64,000 bases of DNA from NCBI GenBank assembly GCA_012032775.1, contig JAAUQO010000003.1, positions 1-64,000 on the forward strand, read 5' to 3'. Source of the stretch: Oscillochloris sp. (GTDB lineage Bacteria > Chloroflexota > Chloroflexia > Chloroflexales > Chloroflexaceae). Made by a program: the position numbers and the translations under genes. Under the pieces are notes generated by a model, which was not told the DNA's origin, did not search any database, and saw nothing but the letters and a program-made list of their open reading frames with translations. Shown in pieces: positions 17,801-26,480 of this stretch (positions are counted from its first letter, which is position 1; every line of letters starts with the position of its first letter).

Positions 17801-19210
17801 TTAGCGGGCGATGGATGCAGGCTGCTCGGGGGTATGGCCGATTGGCGCCGCTGAAGCAACCTGGATTACCACCACGGTAATGTCATCGCTTTGCTCGGAG
17901 TCGCCGCGAAACATACGTACCGCATCCCAAATACGTGCCAACATCTGATGCGGATCGTGGCCGACCGTGCTGGAGATCGTATCGATCAAGCGGTCGAAGC
18001 CGAACAGTTCGCGCTGCGGGTTCTGCTCTTCGATCACACCGTCGCTCAGCAGCACCAGTTGATCGCCCGGTTCCAACTGAATAGTATGTTCGGTATAGAT
18101 CGCATCGGCGCGGGCGCTGAGCGGCAAGCCACAAACTTCAATCTCGTGCAATGCACCATTGCGCCGCAGCATCGGGAATGGATGGCCGGCATTCGAGAAC
18201 GTCAGCGTCAGGTTCTGAGTGTCAAGGACGCCGTAAAACGCCGTGATCATCTGGCGCACCGAGCGATCACGGCAGAGCGTTTCATTTGCGGCCGTCAACA
18301 CCGCCGCCGGACTTAAGGCGCGCGTCGATTCGGAGCGGATCGCCCCACGCGCCATTGCCATCACAAGTGCGGCAGCGATACTCTTGCCGGTTACATCGGC
18401 GACCACAATCCCCAGCCGATCGTCGGGCAGATCGATAAAATCATAAAAATCGCCGCTGGTTTCGCGGGCCGGTTCCGAGCGCGAGGCGATTACCAGATTG
18501 GCGTTGGTCAGCGGCGGCGGCGGATAAAGGCGCTGCTGCAACTCACGGGCGATCGCCAGATCGCGCCGCAGCAACTCGTCGTGCATAATGCGCCGGCGGG
18601 CCATTTCAATCCGTTGTTCAGCCGCAGCCAGTGCGCGTTGAAAAAGCCACGAGATCAGTGCGACAATCAGCAACAGACCAATAACCGGCACGCTTGTGGC
18701 CAGTGCGCTTGAGAATGCGCTGCGATCGGTAACCGGCTCGACCACGCGAAAATAGTACTCCAACATGGCCAAGATCAGCAGCGAGTCGCCGATCGCGAAG
18801 ATCCAGGCCGCGCGCACATTGATCAAGATGCCGGCCAGCAAGACGCTCATCGACAACACCGCCGCGAAGATCATCCCAACGATCAGATTCTGCTCGGACA
18901 GCAGATTCAGCCCACTAAGCAGAATAATGCCCAGGTTGATCCAATTGGCGAAGAGGTTGGCGGCGGCGGCGGTATAGCCGGCGCGATCAAGCCAGACGAC
19001 CAGCAGATTAAAGGCTGCGCTGCCGATCACGATCGCATATGAGATCAGATTGGGCGTGCCGTTGAAGAACATAATCAGCAGGCCGAGGAGGGTCAGAACA
19101 AGCAAGCCGCGGTTAATTGGGCGCAAGACACCCGAACGCCGAGCGCGCGTCGTCTCGGGCGCCAATTGCGCGATCAGTTGTTCCATATCGTCGATCTGCT
19201 CGTCCGACAT
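17801..19210 (-). CDS. Membrane SpoIIE/PP2C-type serine phosphatase
   Basis: About 469 residues from MSDEQIDDMEQ at 19210. Six hydrophobic segments (residues about 30-220) precede a coiled linker and a PPM/SpoIIE phosphatase domain: RELQQRLYPPPP, ETSGDFYDF, GIVVADVTGKSIAAAL (metal-binding Asp), FSNAGHPFPML and SDGVIEEQN, ending with SDDITVVVIQV. Such proteins dephosphorylate Ser/Thr residues, often on anti-sigma-factor antagonists. The frame is open to 19288, but the region upstream of 19210 is a hairpin, so the later start is preferred; no good Shine-Dalgarno is visible at any candidate. It is followed without a gap by the cyclase-like gene. Confidence 0.8.
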   Translation of the reverse strand: MSDEQIDDMEQLIAQLAPETTRARRSGVLRPINRGLLVLTLLGLLIMFFNGTPNLISYAIVIGSAAFNLLVVWLDRAGYTAAAANLFANWINLGIILLSGLNLLSEQNLIVGMIFAAVLSMSVLLAGILINVRAAWIFAIGDSLLILAMLEYYFRVVEPVTDRSAFSSALATSVPVIGLLLIVALISWLFQRALAAAEQRIEMARRRIMHDELLRRDLAIARELQQRLYPPPPLTNANLVIASRSEPARETSGDFYDFIDLPDDRLGIVVADVTGKSIAAALVMAMARGAIRSESTRALSPAAVLTAANETLCRDRSVRQMITAFYGVLDTQNLTLTFSNAGHPFPMLRRNGALHEIEVCGLPLSARADAIYTEHTIQLEPGDQLVLLSDGVIEEQNPQRELFGFDRLIDTISSTVGHDPHQMLARIWDAVRMFRGDSEQSDDITVVVIQVASAAPIGHTPEQPASIAR

Positions 19211-19252
19211 AATACATTCAACGCGGGCCTGTGAGCCTGCGGCCCATACAAT

Positions 19253-19299
19253 TCGGCGGTTCGATGTGGTCATGCTGCGACCCTGCATCGAACCGCCGA
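19253..19299 (-). promoter_or_regulatory. Stem-loop between the leader-like peptide gene and the phosphatase gene
   Basis: A perfect 14-bp inverted repeat, TCGGCGGTTCGATG (19253-19266) with CATCGAACCGCCGA (19286-19299), encloses a 19-base loop. It lies between the peptide stop (19315) and the phosphatase start (19210). No U-run follows, so partial termination or 3' end protection of the peptide mRNA is suggested. Confidence 0.65.
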
Positions 19300-19314
19300 G
19301 ATCATGGCGATAGA

Positions 19315-19533
19315 CTAACTCCAGACGCTCCCACGCATTGCATCGAGTTCGGCCCCGATCTTCTGCTTGCGGTTCTGTTTTGCGGCGTCTTTCACCGCAT
19401 CTTTGATCGCCTTTTCCTCGTCTTTGGTCAGGTTGAAGCCCTTCATTGCTTGCTCGGGATTCTTGAACAACTCATCGCGAAACGCCGGATCGGTAACGGC
19501 CTGACCGATCAGTTTCTTCATCTCGTCGCTCAC
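19315..19533 (-). CDS. NHLP/Nif11-like leader peptide, Os1348-type RiPP precursor candidate
   Basis: 72 residues starting at GTG 19533, with GAGGAGG five bases upstream; the longer ATG frame at 19557 would run through that ribosome-binding site. The body DEMKKLIGQAVTDPAFRDEL, FKNPEQAMKGFNLTKDEEK resembles the nitrile-hydratase-alpha/Nif11 leader fold used by many ribosomally made peptide precursors, and I associate it with the Os1348 family first named in Oscillochloris. After the charged helix (KDAVKDAAKQNRK) a short tail ends LDAMRGSVWS; no Gly-Gly cleavage site is obvious. The gene has its own promoter and a hairpin after the stop. Flanking genes are a class I isoprenoid-synthase-like protein, a phosphatase and a DxDD cyclase-like protein. 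Whether it is modified, or acts as a small helical partner protein, is unknown. Confidence 0.72.
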   Translation of the reverse strand: MSDEMKKLIGQAVTDPAFRDELFKNPEQAMKGFNLTKDEEKAIKDAVKDAAKQNRKQKIGAELDAMRGSVWS

Positions 19534-19564
19534 GAATGCCTCCTCAATACGATCCAATACGCCA

Positions 19565-19593
19565 CGCTAAACGATCACGCGCCGGGTGTCAAG
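19565..19593 (-). promoter_or_regulatory. Promoter of the leader-like peptide gene
   Basis: On the minus strand a perfect TTGACA (19593-19588) is followed after exactly 17 bases by TAGCGT (19570-19565). Transcription would start near 19558, giving a 25-base leader that contains the GAGGAGG ribosome-binding site. The -10 is weak (three of six). Confidence 0.6.
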
Positions 19594-19636
19594 CATCTAC
19601 AATGCACCACGCTGCGGCTCGATCGAACAAACGCCG

Positions 19637-20620
19637 TCATCGGTCGGGATTAGACTGCGTCGGCGGCGCGGACAGATTGAATAAGCTGCGAATGAAACCA
19701 CGATGCCGGCGTAACTCATGCCATGCTCGTTCGTCGCTGGCCTGTTGGTACGCGATCAAATCGGCCAGTCGGCATGGGGCGTATGGCGCCAGCAGGGCGG
19801 TGGCGGCCGTGCAGTGGCCGGCATGCTCTTGTTCCAATCCATGCCAAACGTCGTCGGCGGCAACCTGATGGCCGGCGAGCCATTCCAGGCTCAGCGCTGC
19901 GCGAGCATGGGGCGAGGCCTGCAACAAGTGGCGGATCAAGCGGGCTGAGGCATAATTCAGATGGCCGCGACGCAGATCGGCGACCCAGTCGGAAGCATCA
20001 TCGGCGATCTGGCGGGCAGCCGTGAGGTGGCGAATCGCGGCGGGCAGCGCATCGGCCAGGCCGGCCGGAAGATCCGCAGGCGTCAGTGTGAGCTGTGCGA
20101 TCACCACAAAACCGAACGGCGCCGATCGATCCATCAACAGATCCGGCGTGAATACCGCCAGATTCGCCTCAGTGAGGGCCGGAAGTTCCGATGGGCGCGC
20201 CTGCAACTCGGCGGCATAAGCGGCAGCGCTCGTGAGGGCTTGCTGTTGCAACACCGCCCAGGCCGGTGTTTCGGCTAAACCCAAACGACGGTAGCCCTCA
20301 AGGGCGTTGAGCAAGGCCTGTTGCGCGGCCGGCAACACCGCCGGTGAACCGCCGTCGAGCGTATCGTCGAAGGCCGAGGCATACCACCAGAGCCAGAGCC
20401 CGGCGCGGCCAAGGGCGTGTTGCTGTTCAACCGAGATAGGGATGAGGTCGGAAAGCCAGGCCGGCAGCAGGGCGGCCAGTTGGCTGAATTCGCTCCTGAG
20501 CAGGCGATCGAGATCGGGGGCAAGCAGAGTTTGTAGCAGCGGGGGATAGTCAGCCGTCACCGCCTGAAGATCGGCAGTGATTGCAGCATAGCGTTGCGTA
20601 TCGGCCGGATCGAGCTGCAT
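19637..20620 (-). CDS. Class I isoprenoid synthase-like protein
   Basis: 327 residues from MQLDPADTQRY at 20620. The helical sequence has two Asp-rich motifs at the spacing of class I isoprenoid synthases: FDDTLDGG (85-89, a DDxxD) and ADDASDWVADLRRGHLNY (207-215). These coordinate Mg-diphosphate in prenyl transferases, terpene synthases and phytoene/squalene synthases. No basic diphosphate-binding motif typical of a defined subfamily is evident, so the product cannot be named. The frame is open to 20782, but the promoter at 20645-20653 lies inside it, and that part has no family sequence. It is the first gene of the minus-strand locus, 103 bases before the peptide gene. Confidence 0.68.
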   Translation of the reverse strand: MQLDPADTQRYAAITADLQAVTADYPPLLQTLLAPDLDRLLRSEFSQLAALLPAWLSDLIPISVEQQHALGRAGLWLWWYASAFDDTLDGGSPAVLPAAQQALLNALEGYRRLGLAETPAWAVLQQQALTSAAAYAAELQARPSELPALTEANLAVFTPDLLMDRSAPFGFVVIAQLTLTPADLPAGLADALPAAIRHLTAARQIADDASDWVADLRRGHLNYASARLIRHLLQASPHARAALSLEWLAGHQVAADDVWHGLEQEHAGHCTAATALLAPYAPCRLADLIAYQQASDERAWHELRRHRGFIRSLFNLSAPPTQSNPDR

Positions 20621-20644
20621 GGATGCCCCGCGAATGATTGTCTT

Positions 20645-20653
20645 ATCATACCA
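20645..20653 (-). promoter_or_regulatory. Extended -10 promoter of the isoprenoid synthase-like gene
   Basis: TGGTATGAT on the minus strand, 24 bases before the ATG at 20620. The -35 is not evident. The divergent gap (20654-20967) also holds a 7-bp hairpin AGCGCGG/CCGCGCT at 20691-20711 and nothing else I can identify. Confidence 0.45.
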
Positions 20654-20967
20654 CTCGTCGCCAATTCTGAACAGACTGTCATCCGTAATTAGCGCGGATT
20701 TGAACCGCGCTTCATCAATTCTTAATAAAAGATCGGCGATAATAGGCCCGACGTACGAGGAAGGGGAGCCTGGTACGAGCAATGGGAGAGTCGCGCGAGA
20801 TGAAAGGAGTCCGTTCGAGCCACATTTCCACCACTGGCCTGCGTCTCACTCCAGCTTTCCATCAACAACCCGGCGCTGCCCGGCCCTGACGCCCGGACAC
20901 CAACCCATTACGGCGTAGGTGTGTTTCGTGTTGCAAGTGATTTCTTCAACCAGGGGAGTGCGAAAGC

Positions 20968-23900
20968 ATGCATTCAAGTTCACGGATACTCAATCCGATT
21001 CTGACCGTGCTTATGGTGGTTGGACTGGTCGGTGGTATGTTCGCGCCGCAGGCGGCGCAGGCGGCCAGCACGGGGCTTGTGATCAGCCAGGTGTACGGCG
21101 GCGGCGGCAATAGTGGCGCTACCTTCACTCACGACTTTATTGAAATCTTTAACTTAGGCTCTAGCCCGGTGAGTCTGGGCGGTTTGTCTCTGCAGTATAC
21201 TAGCGCAACCGGCACCGGTAGTTTTGGTGCAAGTTCAACGCAGCTTACAGAGTTGCCCAATACTGATTTGCAGCCTGGCCAGTATTTCCTGGTGCAGCAG
21301 GCCCAGGGCAGCGGCGGCACCACAGCTCTGCCGACGCCTGATCTAATCGATCCGACACCAATTGCCATGAGCGGCACTGCTGGCAAAGTTGCGCTGGTAA
21401 CCGGCGCCACCGGGCTTGGCTGTAACGGTAGCTCGACACCCTGCTCAGCCGAACAACTGGCACGGATCGTCGATCTGATTGGCTACGGCAGCGCTAACTT
21501 TTTTGAGGGCTCCGGTGCTGCGCCGACTCTTACCAACTCCACGGCGGCACTGCGTGCGGGCGATGGCTGCACCGACAGTGACAACAACAGCACCGATTTC
21601 AGCGCCGATTCACCCAATCCGCGCAATAGCCTCAGCCCGTTGAATATCTGTAGCGGCGGCACGGTTGAACCGGTGATCAATGAGTTCGTCGTCAATCACA
21701 TCAGCACCGACACCAACGAGTATGTCGAAGTCTTCGGCATGCCGAACACCGACTACGCGAACCTCAGCTTGATCCAGATCGAGGGCGACTCACCCAACGC
21801 GGGCACCATCAAATCGGTGACGCCTGTCGGCAGCACCGACGCCAACGGCTTCTGGACGACCGGTTTCCTCAACAACGCCTTTGAGAACGGCACGATCACG
21901 CTGCTACTCGTCGATGGATTCACCGGTGCGCTGGGCACCGACCTTGATACGAACGACGACGGTACGCCCGACAGCGCGCCCTGGACGGCGATCGTCGATA
22001 GTGTGGCGGTAAGCGACGGTGGATCAAGCGATCTGACCTACGCCACGCCGGTGCTGTCCGGCGGCTTCGATGGTGTCAGCTTCGTACCGGGTGGCGCCTC
22101 GCGCATTCCCAATGGGGTTGATACGGACTCTGTGAGCGACTGGCTGCGCAACGACTTCGATCTGGCGGGGATCTCCGGCTTCCCGGGCACGCCGGTCGCC
22201 GGTGAGGCGTTGAACACGCCCGGCGTGACGAATGTAGCGGTTACGCCTGCGTCAGCGCCGCTCGTCGGCATTGTCGCCAGCGACGATGCCGCCGCTGAGA
22301 GCGGTTCAGACGCCGGTACATTCACCGTCAGCCGCACCGGCGATACCGCCGCTGCGCTGAGTGTTAGCTACACTGTCGGCGGCACGGCCACCAACGGCAG
22401 CGACTATACGCCGAACCTGAGCGGCTCGGTTGAGATCCCGGCCGGTGCGGCTTCCGCCGACATCACCATCATCCCGGTGGACGACGCCGATATCGAGGGC
22501 AATGAGACCGTCATGCTCACCCTTGTTGACGGCAGCGACTACGATCTCGGCACGCCGAGCAGCGCCACCGTGACGATCGCCGACAACGACGTGGTTCCGC
22601 CCGTCGCCTGTTCGGCCGGCGACACGCCGATCGGTGAGGTGCAGGGCAGCGGATCTGCCAGTCCGCTGCAAGGCCAGACTGTGACGGTGCAGGGTGTGAT
22701 CGTTGGCGATTTCGAGGGGGCGACCCCCGGCTTCCGCGGCTTCTTCCTGCAGAACACGCCTGATAACGACGACGACGACCCACTTACATCCGACGGTATC
22801 TTTGTCTTCGTGTCGAATAACAGCACTGATCGCATGGTCGGCCAGGTGGTGCAAGTTACGGGCACAGCCGGTGAGTTCAGCGGACAGACCCAGATCAGTG
22901 TGAGCAATCCGGCCGTCCAGATCGAGGACTGCGGCGACACAGGCAGTATCACGCCGACCGACATCACGCTCCCGCTGAGCGAAGCCGAGCGCGAGCGCTA
23001 TGAGGGTATGCTGATCAACTTGCCGCAGGCGCTGGTGATCAGCGAGTACTTCAACTACGACCGATTCGGTGAGATCGTGATCTCGCTGCCGCTAGACAAC
23101 CTGGATCGGCCCTTCACCCCGACCAGTTACGTCGAACCCGGCGCTGCGGCGCAGGCTCTTGCCGAGCAGATTGCGTTGCGCCGGATCACCCTCGATGACG
23201 GTCTGGGCAACCAGAACCCGGATGTGCTGCGTCACCCCAACGGCCAGCCCTTCAGCCAGAGCAACTTCTTCCGCGGCGGCGACACGGTGCAAAATACGGT
23301 CGGCGTGCTCGACTACCGCTTTGGCCTTTTCCGCATTCAGCCCACCGCTCCGGCCGAGTACACTGCCGTCAACCTACGTCCGGCCGCCCCCGAGCCGGTC
23401 GGCGGCAGCCTCAAGGTCGCCAGTTTCAACGTCCTGAACTACTTCCTGACGCTAGATGACGGCACCAATGACATCTGCGGCCCGTTGCAGAACCAGGAAT
23501 GCCGCGGAGCGGATGACGCCACCGAGTTCGAGCGCCAGGAGGCCAAGATCGTCGCGGCCATCCTCGGCATCGATGCCGACATCATCGGCCTGATCGAAAT
23601 GGAGAACACCCCCGGCGTCGAGCCGGCGGAGCGGTTGGCAGAGCAGTTGAATGCCGCCCAGTTGACCGATACCTACGCCTTTATCGATACGGGCACAATT
23701 GGCGGCGACGCTATCCGGGTCGGCTTCATCTACAAGTCGAACACCGTCACTCCGGTCGGTGATTTCGCCGTCCTCGACAGCAATGTCGATCCGCGCTTCA
23801 TCGACACCAAAAACCGCCCGGCGCTGGCTCAGACCTTCCGGGAGAATGCGACCGGCGGCGTGTTCACCGCGTCGATCAACCACTTCAAGTCGAAGGGTTC

Positions 23901-24960
23901 GGCCTGTAACGACGTGGGTGATCCTGATCTGGGCGATGGCGCAGGGAACTGCAATATCACCCGCACCCAGGCCGCACTGGCCCTGGCCGACTGGCTGGCG
24001 ACCGATCCGACCAACAGCGGCGATCCCGACGTAATGATCCTCGGCGACTTGAACTCGTATGACGAGGAAGACCCGATCGACGCACTCAAGCTCGCCGGCT
24101 ACACCGACCTGAACGAGTTCTTCGGCGGTGAGTTCGCTTACTCCTATGTCTTCGACGGCCAGTTCGGCTACCTTGACTACGCTCTGGCCAACCCCTCGCT
24201 CACGGCGCAGGTAACCGGTGCGACCGAATGGCATATCAACGCCGATGAGTCGGACGCCTTTGACTACGACACCTCGTTCAAGCCCGACCCGATCGACGCT
24301 CTCTACGAGCCAAACCCCTTCCGTTCATCTGATCACGACCCGGTGCTGGTGGGGCTGAACCTTGATGCGCCCCTGGCCTGCACGGTGATCGACGACTTCA
24401 ACCGCAACGACGGCCCGTTGGGCAACCGTTGGGCCGGCGAGGATGGACTGGGCGGCTATGCCATCCGCAATAGCATGGTTGAGGTGTTCGGCGGCGGCCC
24501 GATCTTCTGGAAGGGCGCAAACCAGAACCTCGGCGTCGATCAGTACGCCTGTGTCACCCTGAACGACCTCGACGAGGATGGGCTGCATCAGTCGTTGTTG
24601 CTGAAGGTCCAGGGCGGCAACGGCCTTGATATTGCCCGCCGCTCGATGATCGCGGTCGGCTACGATGCGGCCAACAGCCGGATCGTGGTTGAAACCTACC
24701 GCCACAACACTCAGACCTGGACCACGATCGCCGACTTTGCCTATGGGTTGAGCGACGGTGATGTGTTCGGCGCCGCCGCCCGCAGCGACGGCAGTGTGAC
24801 GGTGTATGTCAACGGTAATAAGATCGGCGTTGTTGCCCCGAGCGACCCCGGCGCCGCGAGCCTGAGTTTCTTCCAGAACCGCCGCGGCCGCGTCGGTTTG
24901 TGGTTCATCGATGCCGCCGGCGCGCGCTTCGATGATTTCGCCGCAGGTAATCTGGAGTAA
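20968..24960 (+). CDS. Extracellular ExeM/NucH-type nuclease with lamin-tail and Calx-beta domains
   Basis: A 1330-residue secreted protein. Order: signal peptide (cleavage after AAQA, about 33); lamin-tail domain (LVISQVYGGGGNSG); a second lamin-tail-like part (INEFVVNHISTDTNEYVEV, about 230-410); Calx-beta domain (FTVSRTGDTAAALSVSYTVG, 430-535); an OB-like region (IGEVQGSGSASPLQGQTVTV); an endonuclease/exonuclease/phosphatase domain (about 800-1130) with ASFNVLNYF, GLIEMEN, MILGDLNSYD and SSDHDPVLVGL carrying the metal and catalytic residues; and a C-terminal laminin-G-like domain. It should degrade extracellular DNA for phosphate or nutrients, or reshape biofilm. GGGGAG lies about seven bases before ATG. 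A terminator follows. Confidence 0.9.
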   Translation: MHSSSRILNPILTVLMVVGLVGGMFAPQAAQAASTGLVISQVYGGGGNSGATFTHDFIEIFNLGSSPVSLGGLSLQYTSATGTGSFGASSTQLTELPNTDLQPGQYFLVQQAQGSGGTTALPTPDLIDPTPIAMSGTAGKVALVTGATGLGCNGSSTPCSAEQLARIVDLIGYGSANFFEGSGAAPTLTNSTAALRAGDGCTDSDNNSTDFSADSPNPRNSLSPLNICSGGTVEPVINEFVVNHISTDTNEYVEVFGMPNTDYANLSLIQIEGDSPNAGTIKSVTPVGSTDANGFWTTGFLNNAFENGTITLLLVDGFTGALGTDLDTNDDGTPDSAPWTAIVDSVAVSDGGSSDLTYATPVLSGGFDGVSFVPGGASRIPNGVDTDSVSDWLRNDFDLAGISGFPGTPVAGEALNTPGVTNVAVTPASAPLVGIVASDDAAAESGSDAGTFTVSRTGDTAAALSVSYTVGGTATNGSDYTPNLSGSVEIPAGAASADITIIPVDDADIEGNETVMLTLVDGSDYDLGTPSSATVTIADNDVVPPVACSAGDTPIGEVQGSGSASPLQGQTVTVQGVIVGDFEGATPGFRGFFLQNTPDNDDDDPLTSDGIFVFVSNNSTDRMVGQVVQVTGTAGEFSGQTQISVSNPAVQIEDCGDTGSITPTDITLPLSEAERERYEGMLINLPQALVISEYFNYDRFGEIVISLPLDNLDRPFTPTSYVEPGAAAQALAEQIALRRITLDDGLGNQNPDVLRHPNGQPFSQSNFFRGGDTVQNTVGVLDYRFGLFRIQPTAPAEYTAVNLRPAAPEPVGGSLKVASFNVLNYFLTLDDGTNDICGPLQNQECRGADDATEFERQEAKIVAAILGIDADIIGLIEMENTPGVEPAERLAEQLNAAQLTDTYAFIDTGTIGGDAIRVGFIYKSNTVTPVGDFAVLDSNVDPRFIDTKNRPALAQTFRENATGGVFTASINHFKSKGSACNDVGDPDLGDGAGNCNITRTQAALALADWLATDPTNSGDPDVMILGDLNSYDEEDPIDALKLAGYTDLNEFFGGEFAYSYVFDGQFGYLDYALANPSLTAQVTGATEWHINADESDAFDYDTSFKPDPIDALYEPNPFRSSDHDPVLVGLNLDAPLACTVIDDFNRNDGPLGNRWAGEDGLGGYAIRNSMVEVFGGGPIFWKGANQNLGVDQYACVTLNDLDEDGLHQSLLLKVQGGNGLDIARRSMIAVGYDAANSRIVVETYRHNTQTWTTIADFAYGLSDGDVFGAAARSDGSVTVYVNGNKIGVVAPSDPGAASLSFFQNRRGRVGLWFIDAAGARFDDFAAGNLE

Positions 24961-25000
24961 TCACTACTTCAGGTAGTTTTAGCGTTGGGATACCGACATT

Positions 25001-25037
25001 TAGGGGCGGGCTTCGGAATTTTCGAAGCCCGCCCCTA
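25001..25037 (+). terminator. Terminator after the extracellular nuclease gene
   Basis: TAGGGGCGGGCTTCG (25001-25015) pairs perfectly with CGAAGCCCGCCCCTA (25023-25037), a 15-bp stem with a seven-base loop containing TTTT. Confidence 0.75.
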
Positions 25038-25048
25038 GATATTGTGGT

Positions 25049-25080
25049 TTGTCCACAAACTATCCCCAAAATGTGGATAA
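25049..25080. promoter_or_regulatory. Two DnaA-box-like sites upstream of ruvB
   Basis: TTGTCCACA (25049-25057, plus) and TGTGGATAA (25072-25080, the reverse of the perfect box TTATCCACA), with a looser CTATCCCCA between. The first is also half of an inverted repeat TTGTGG-N5-CCACAA. Two or three boxes are too few for a replication origin; DnaA control of the ruvB promoter is possible. Confidence 0.4.
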
Positions 25081-25222
25081 GTCGTACGACAAGGCTCCTA
25101 AATGTAGTCGAATGTGAAGTCCGTGTGAAGCCGATTCTGTGTTGATCATAAACACTTAATCTCGGTAGGCTCAGGCAATGCTCTGGAAGCATGGAGCCAC
25201 CCGAAACAGCCCGATCGCTCTA

Positions 25223-25231
25223 TGCTATAAT
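25223..25231 (+). promoter_or_regulatory. Extended -10 promoter of ruvB
   Basis: TGCTATAAT, identical to the kinase promoter at 3174, 37 bases before the ruvB start. Confidence 0.55.
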
Positions 25232-25268
25232 GCGGTTCAGGAAGCCGCACGGGTGTGCGAGGGAGCCG

Positions 25269-26321
25269 ATGAGCGACGAGCGACTAGTCAATCCGAGCGA
25301 AGGTGGCGACGATCAGCAGGCCGAGAAGAGTCTGCGTCCACGTACCCTGCGTGAGTTCATCGGCCAGGAGAAGACAGTCGAGCAGTTGCAGATCGCAATT
25401 ACGGCCGCCAAGGGCCGCAGCGAACCACTCGATCACACCCTGTTCTACGGGCCGCCCGGCCTGGGCAAAACCTCGCTCTCGAATGTGATCGCCAATGAGA
25501 TGGAAGTCAAGATCAAGGTGACAAGCGGGCCGGCGATCGAGCGGGCCGGCGATCTGGCTGCGATCCTGACCAACCTGCAAAAGAATGATGTGCTCTTCAT
25601 CGACGAGGTGCATCGCCTGAATCGCGCGGTAGAGGAGGTGCTCTACCCGGCGATGGAGGATTTCGCGCTCGATCTGATCGTCGGCAAGGGGCCGAGCGCC
25701 CGCAACCTGCGCTTGAAACTGCCGCGCTTCACCGTGATCGGTGCGACGACGCGCCTGGCGCTTCTTACCTCGCCCCTGCGTGATCGCTTTGTCTCAGTCC
25801 ACCGCTTGGTCTTCTACTCCGACGAGGCCATGAATGAGATCGTCAGTCGTTCGGCACGGATCTTGAACATGCCGATCACTGATGAGGGCGCCCAGGAGAT
25901 CGGCCGGCGCGCCCGCGGCACGCCCCGCATTGCGAACCGCTTGCTGCGCCGGGTGCGCGATTATGCGCAGGTGGTTGCCGATGGGGTGATTACGTTGGAC
26001 GTAGCCCGCATCGCCCTGGCCCAACTCGAAGTGGACGAACTGGGCCTGGATGAGAGCGACCGGCGCTTGTTACGGGCGATTATCGAACTGTTCAATGGCG
26101 GGCCGGTTGGGCTCTCAACCCTGGCTGCCGCCCTGGCCGAAGAGGTCGATGCAGTTGAGGATGTGTACGAGCCGTTTCTGCTGCAACTCGGCTTTCTGCA
26201 ACGCACGCCGCGAGGCCGCATCGCCACTCGCCGGGCCTACGAACACCTCGGTGTCCCCTTTATCGAGCGCGGCACACCGGGTGACGATCCGAATAGCCCT
26301 CATCAAGGCCGCCTCTTCTGA
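25269..26321 (+). CDS. ruvB: Holliday junction branch migration ATPase RuvB
   Basis: 350 residues, the usual RuvB length. The AAA+ motor shows [30 protein letters not shown] (Walker A), [18 protein letters not shown] (Walker B, DEVH), [19 protein letters not shown] (sensor 1 and arginine finger), and [19 protein letters not shown] (sensor 2). The C-terminal winged-helix DNA-binding part has [13 protein letters not shown]. With RuvA it drives branch migration of recombination intermediates; ruvA and ruvC are not adjacent. ATG 25269 is preferred over the longer frame because of GGGAG just upstream and the normal N terminus. A terminator hairpin follows. Confidence 0.96.
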   Translation: MSDERLVNPSEGGDDQQAEKSLRPRTLREFIGQEKTVEQLQIAITAAKGRSEPLDHTLFYGPPGLGKTSLSNVIANEMEVKIKVTSGPAIERAGDLAAILTNLQKNDVLFIDEVHRLNRAVEEVLYPAMEDFALDLIVGKGPSARNLRLKLPRFTVIGATTRLALLTSPLRDRFVSVHRLVFYSDEAMNEIVSRSARILNMPITDEGAQEIGRRARGTPRIANRLLRRVRDYAQVVADGVITLDVARIALAQLEVDELGLDESDRRLLRAIIELFNGGPVGLSTLAAALAEEVDAVEDVYEPFLLQLGFLQRTPRGRIATRRAYEHLGVPFIERGTPGDDPNSPHQGRLF

Positions 26322-26341
26322 TTGCGTTCCATGTTGTTCGC

Positions 26342-26377
26342 TTCGTCGCGGCGGTTCTACCCCCGCCGCGAATCGAA
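26342..26377 (+). terminator. Terminator hairpin after ruvB
   Basis: CGCGGCGG (26347-26354) pairs with CCGCCGCG (26363-26370), flanked by CTTCG/CGAAG that can extend the stem. Confidence 0.55.
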
Positions 26378-26480
26378 GTAATCGTCGGTACTGAGCTGTC
26401 GCAGGCGAAACAAAAGTTGACGCTGCCAAATATTGCAGGTATGCTCAACACACATTCGCACAATGTCGGGATGGAACAAT

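Noticed and set aside
19534-19557. ATG 19557 as start of the leader-like peptide
   Set aside because: It would translate through the GAGGAGG ribosome-binding site that serves GTG 19533 and adds residues (MDRIEEAF) not part of the leader pattern.
25040-25180. Replication origin
   Set aside because: Only two or three DnaA-like boxes, no A/T-rich unwinding element, and no dnaA or dnaN nearby.
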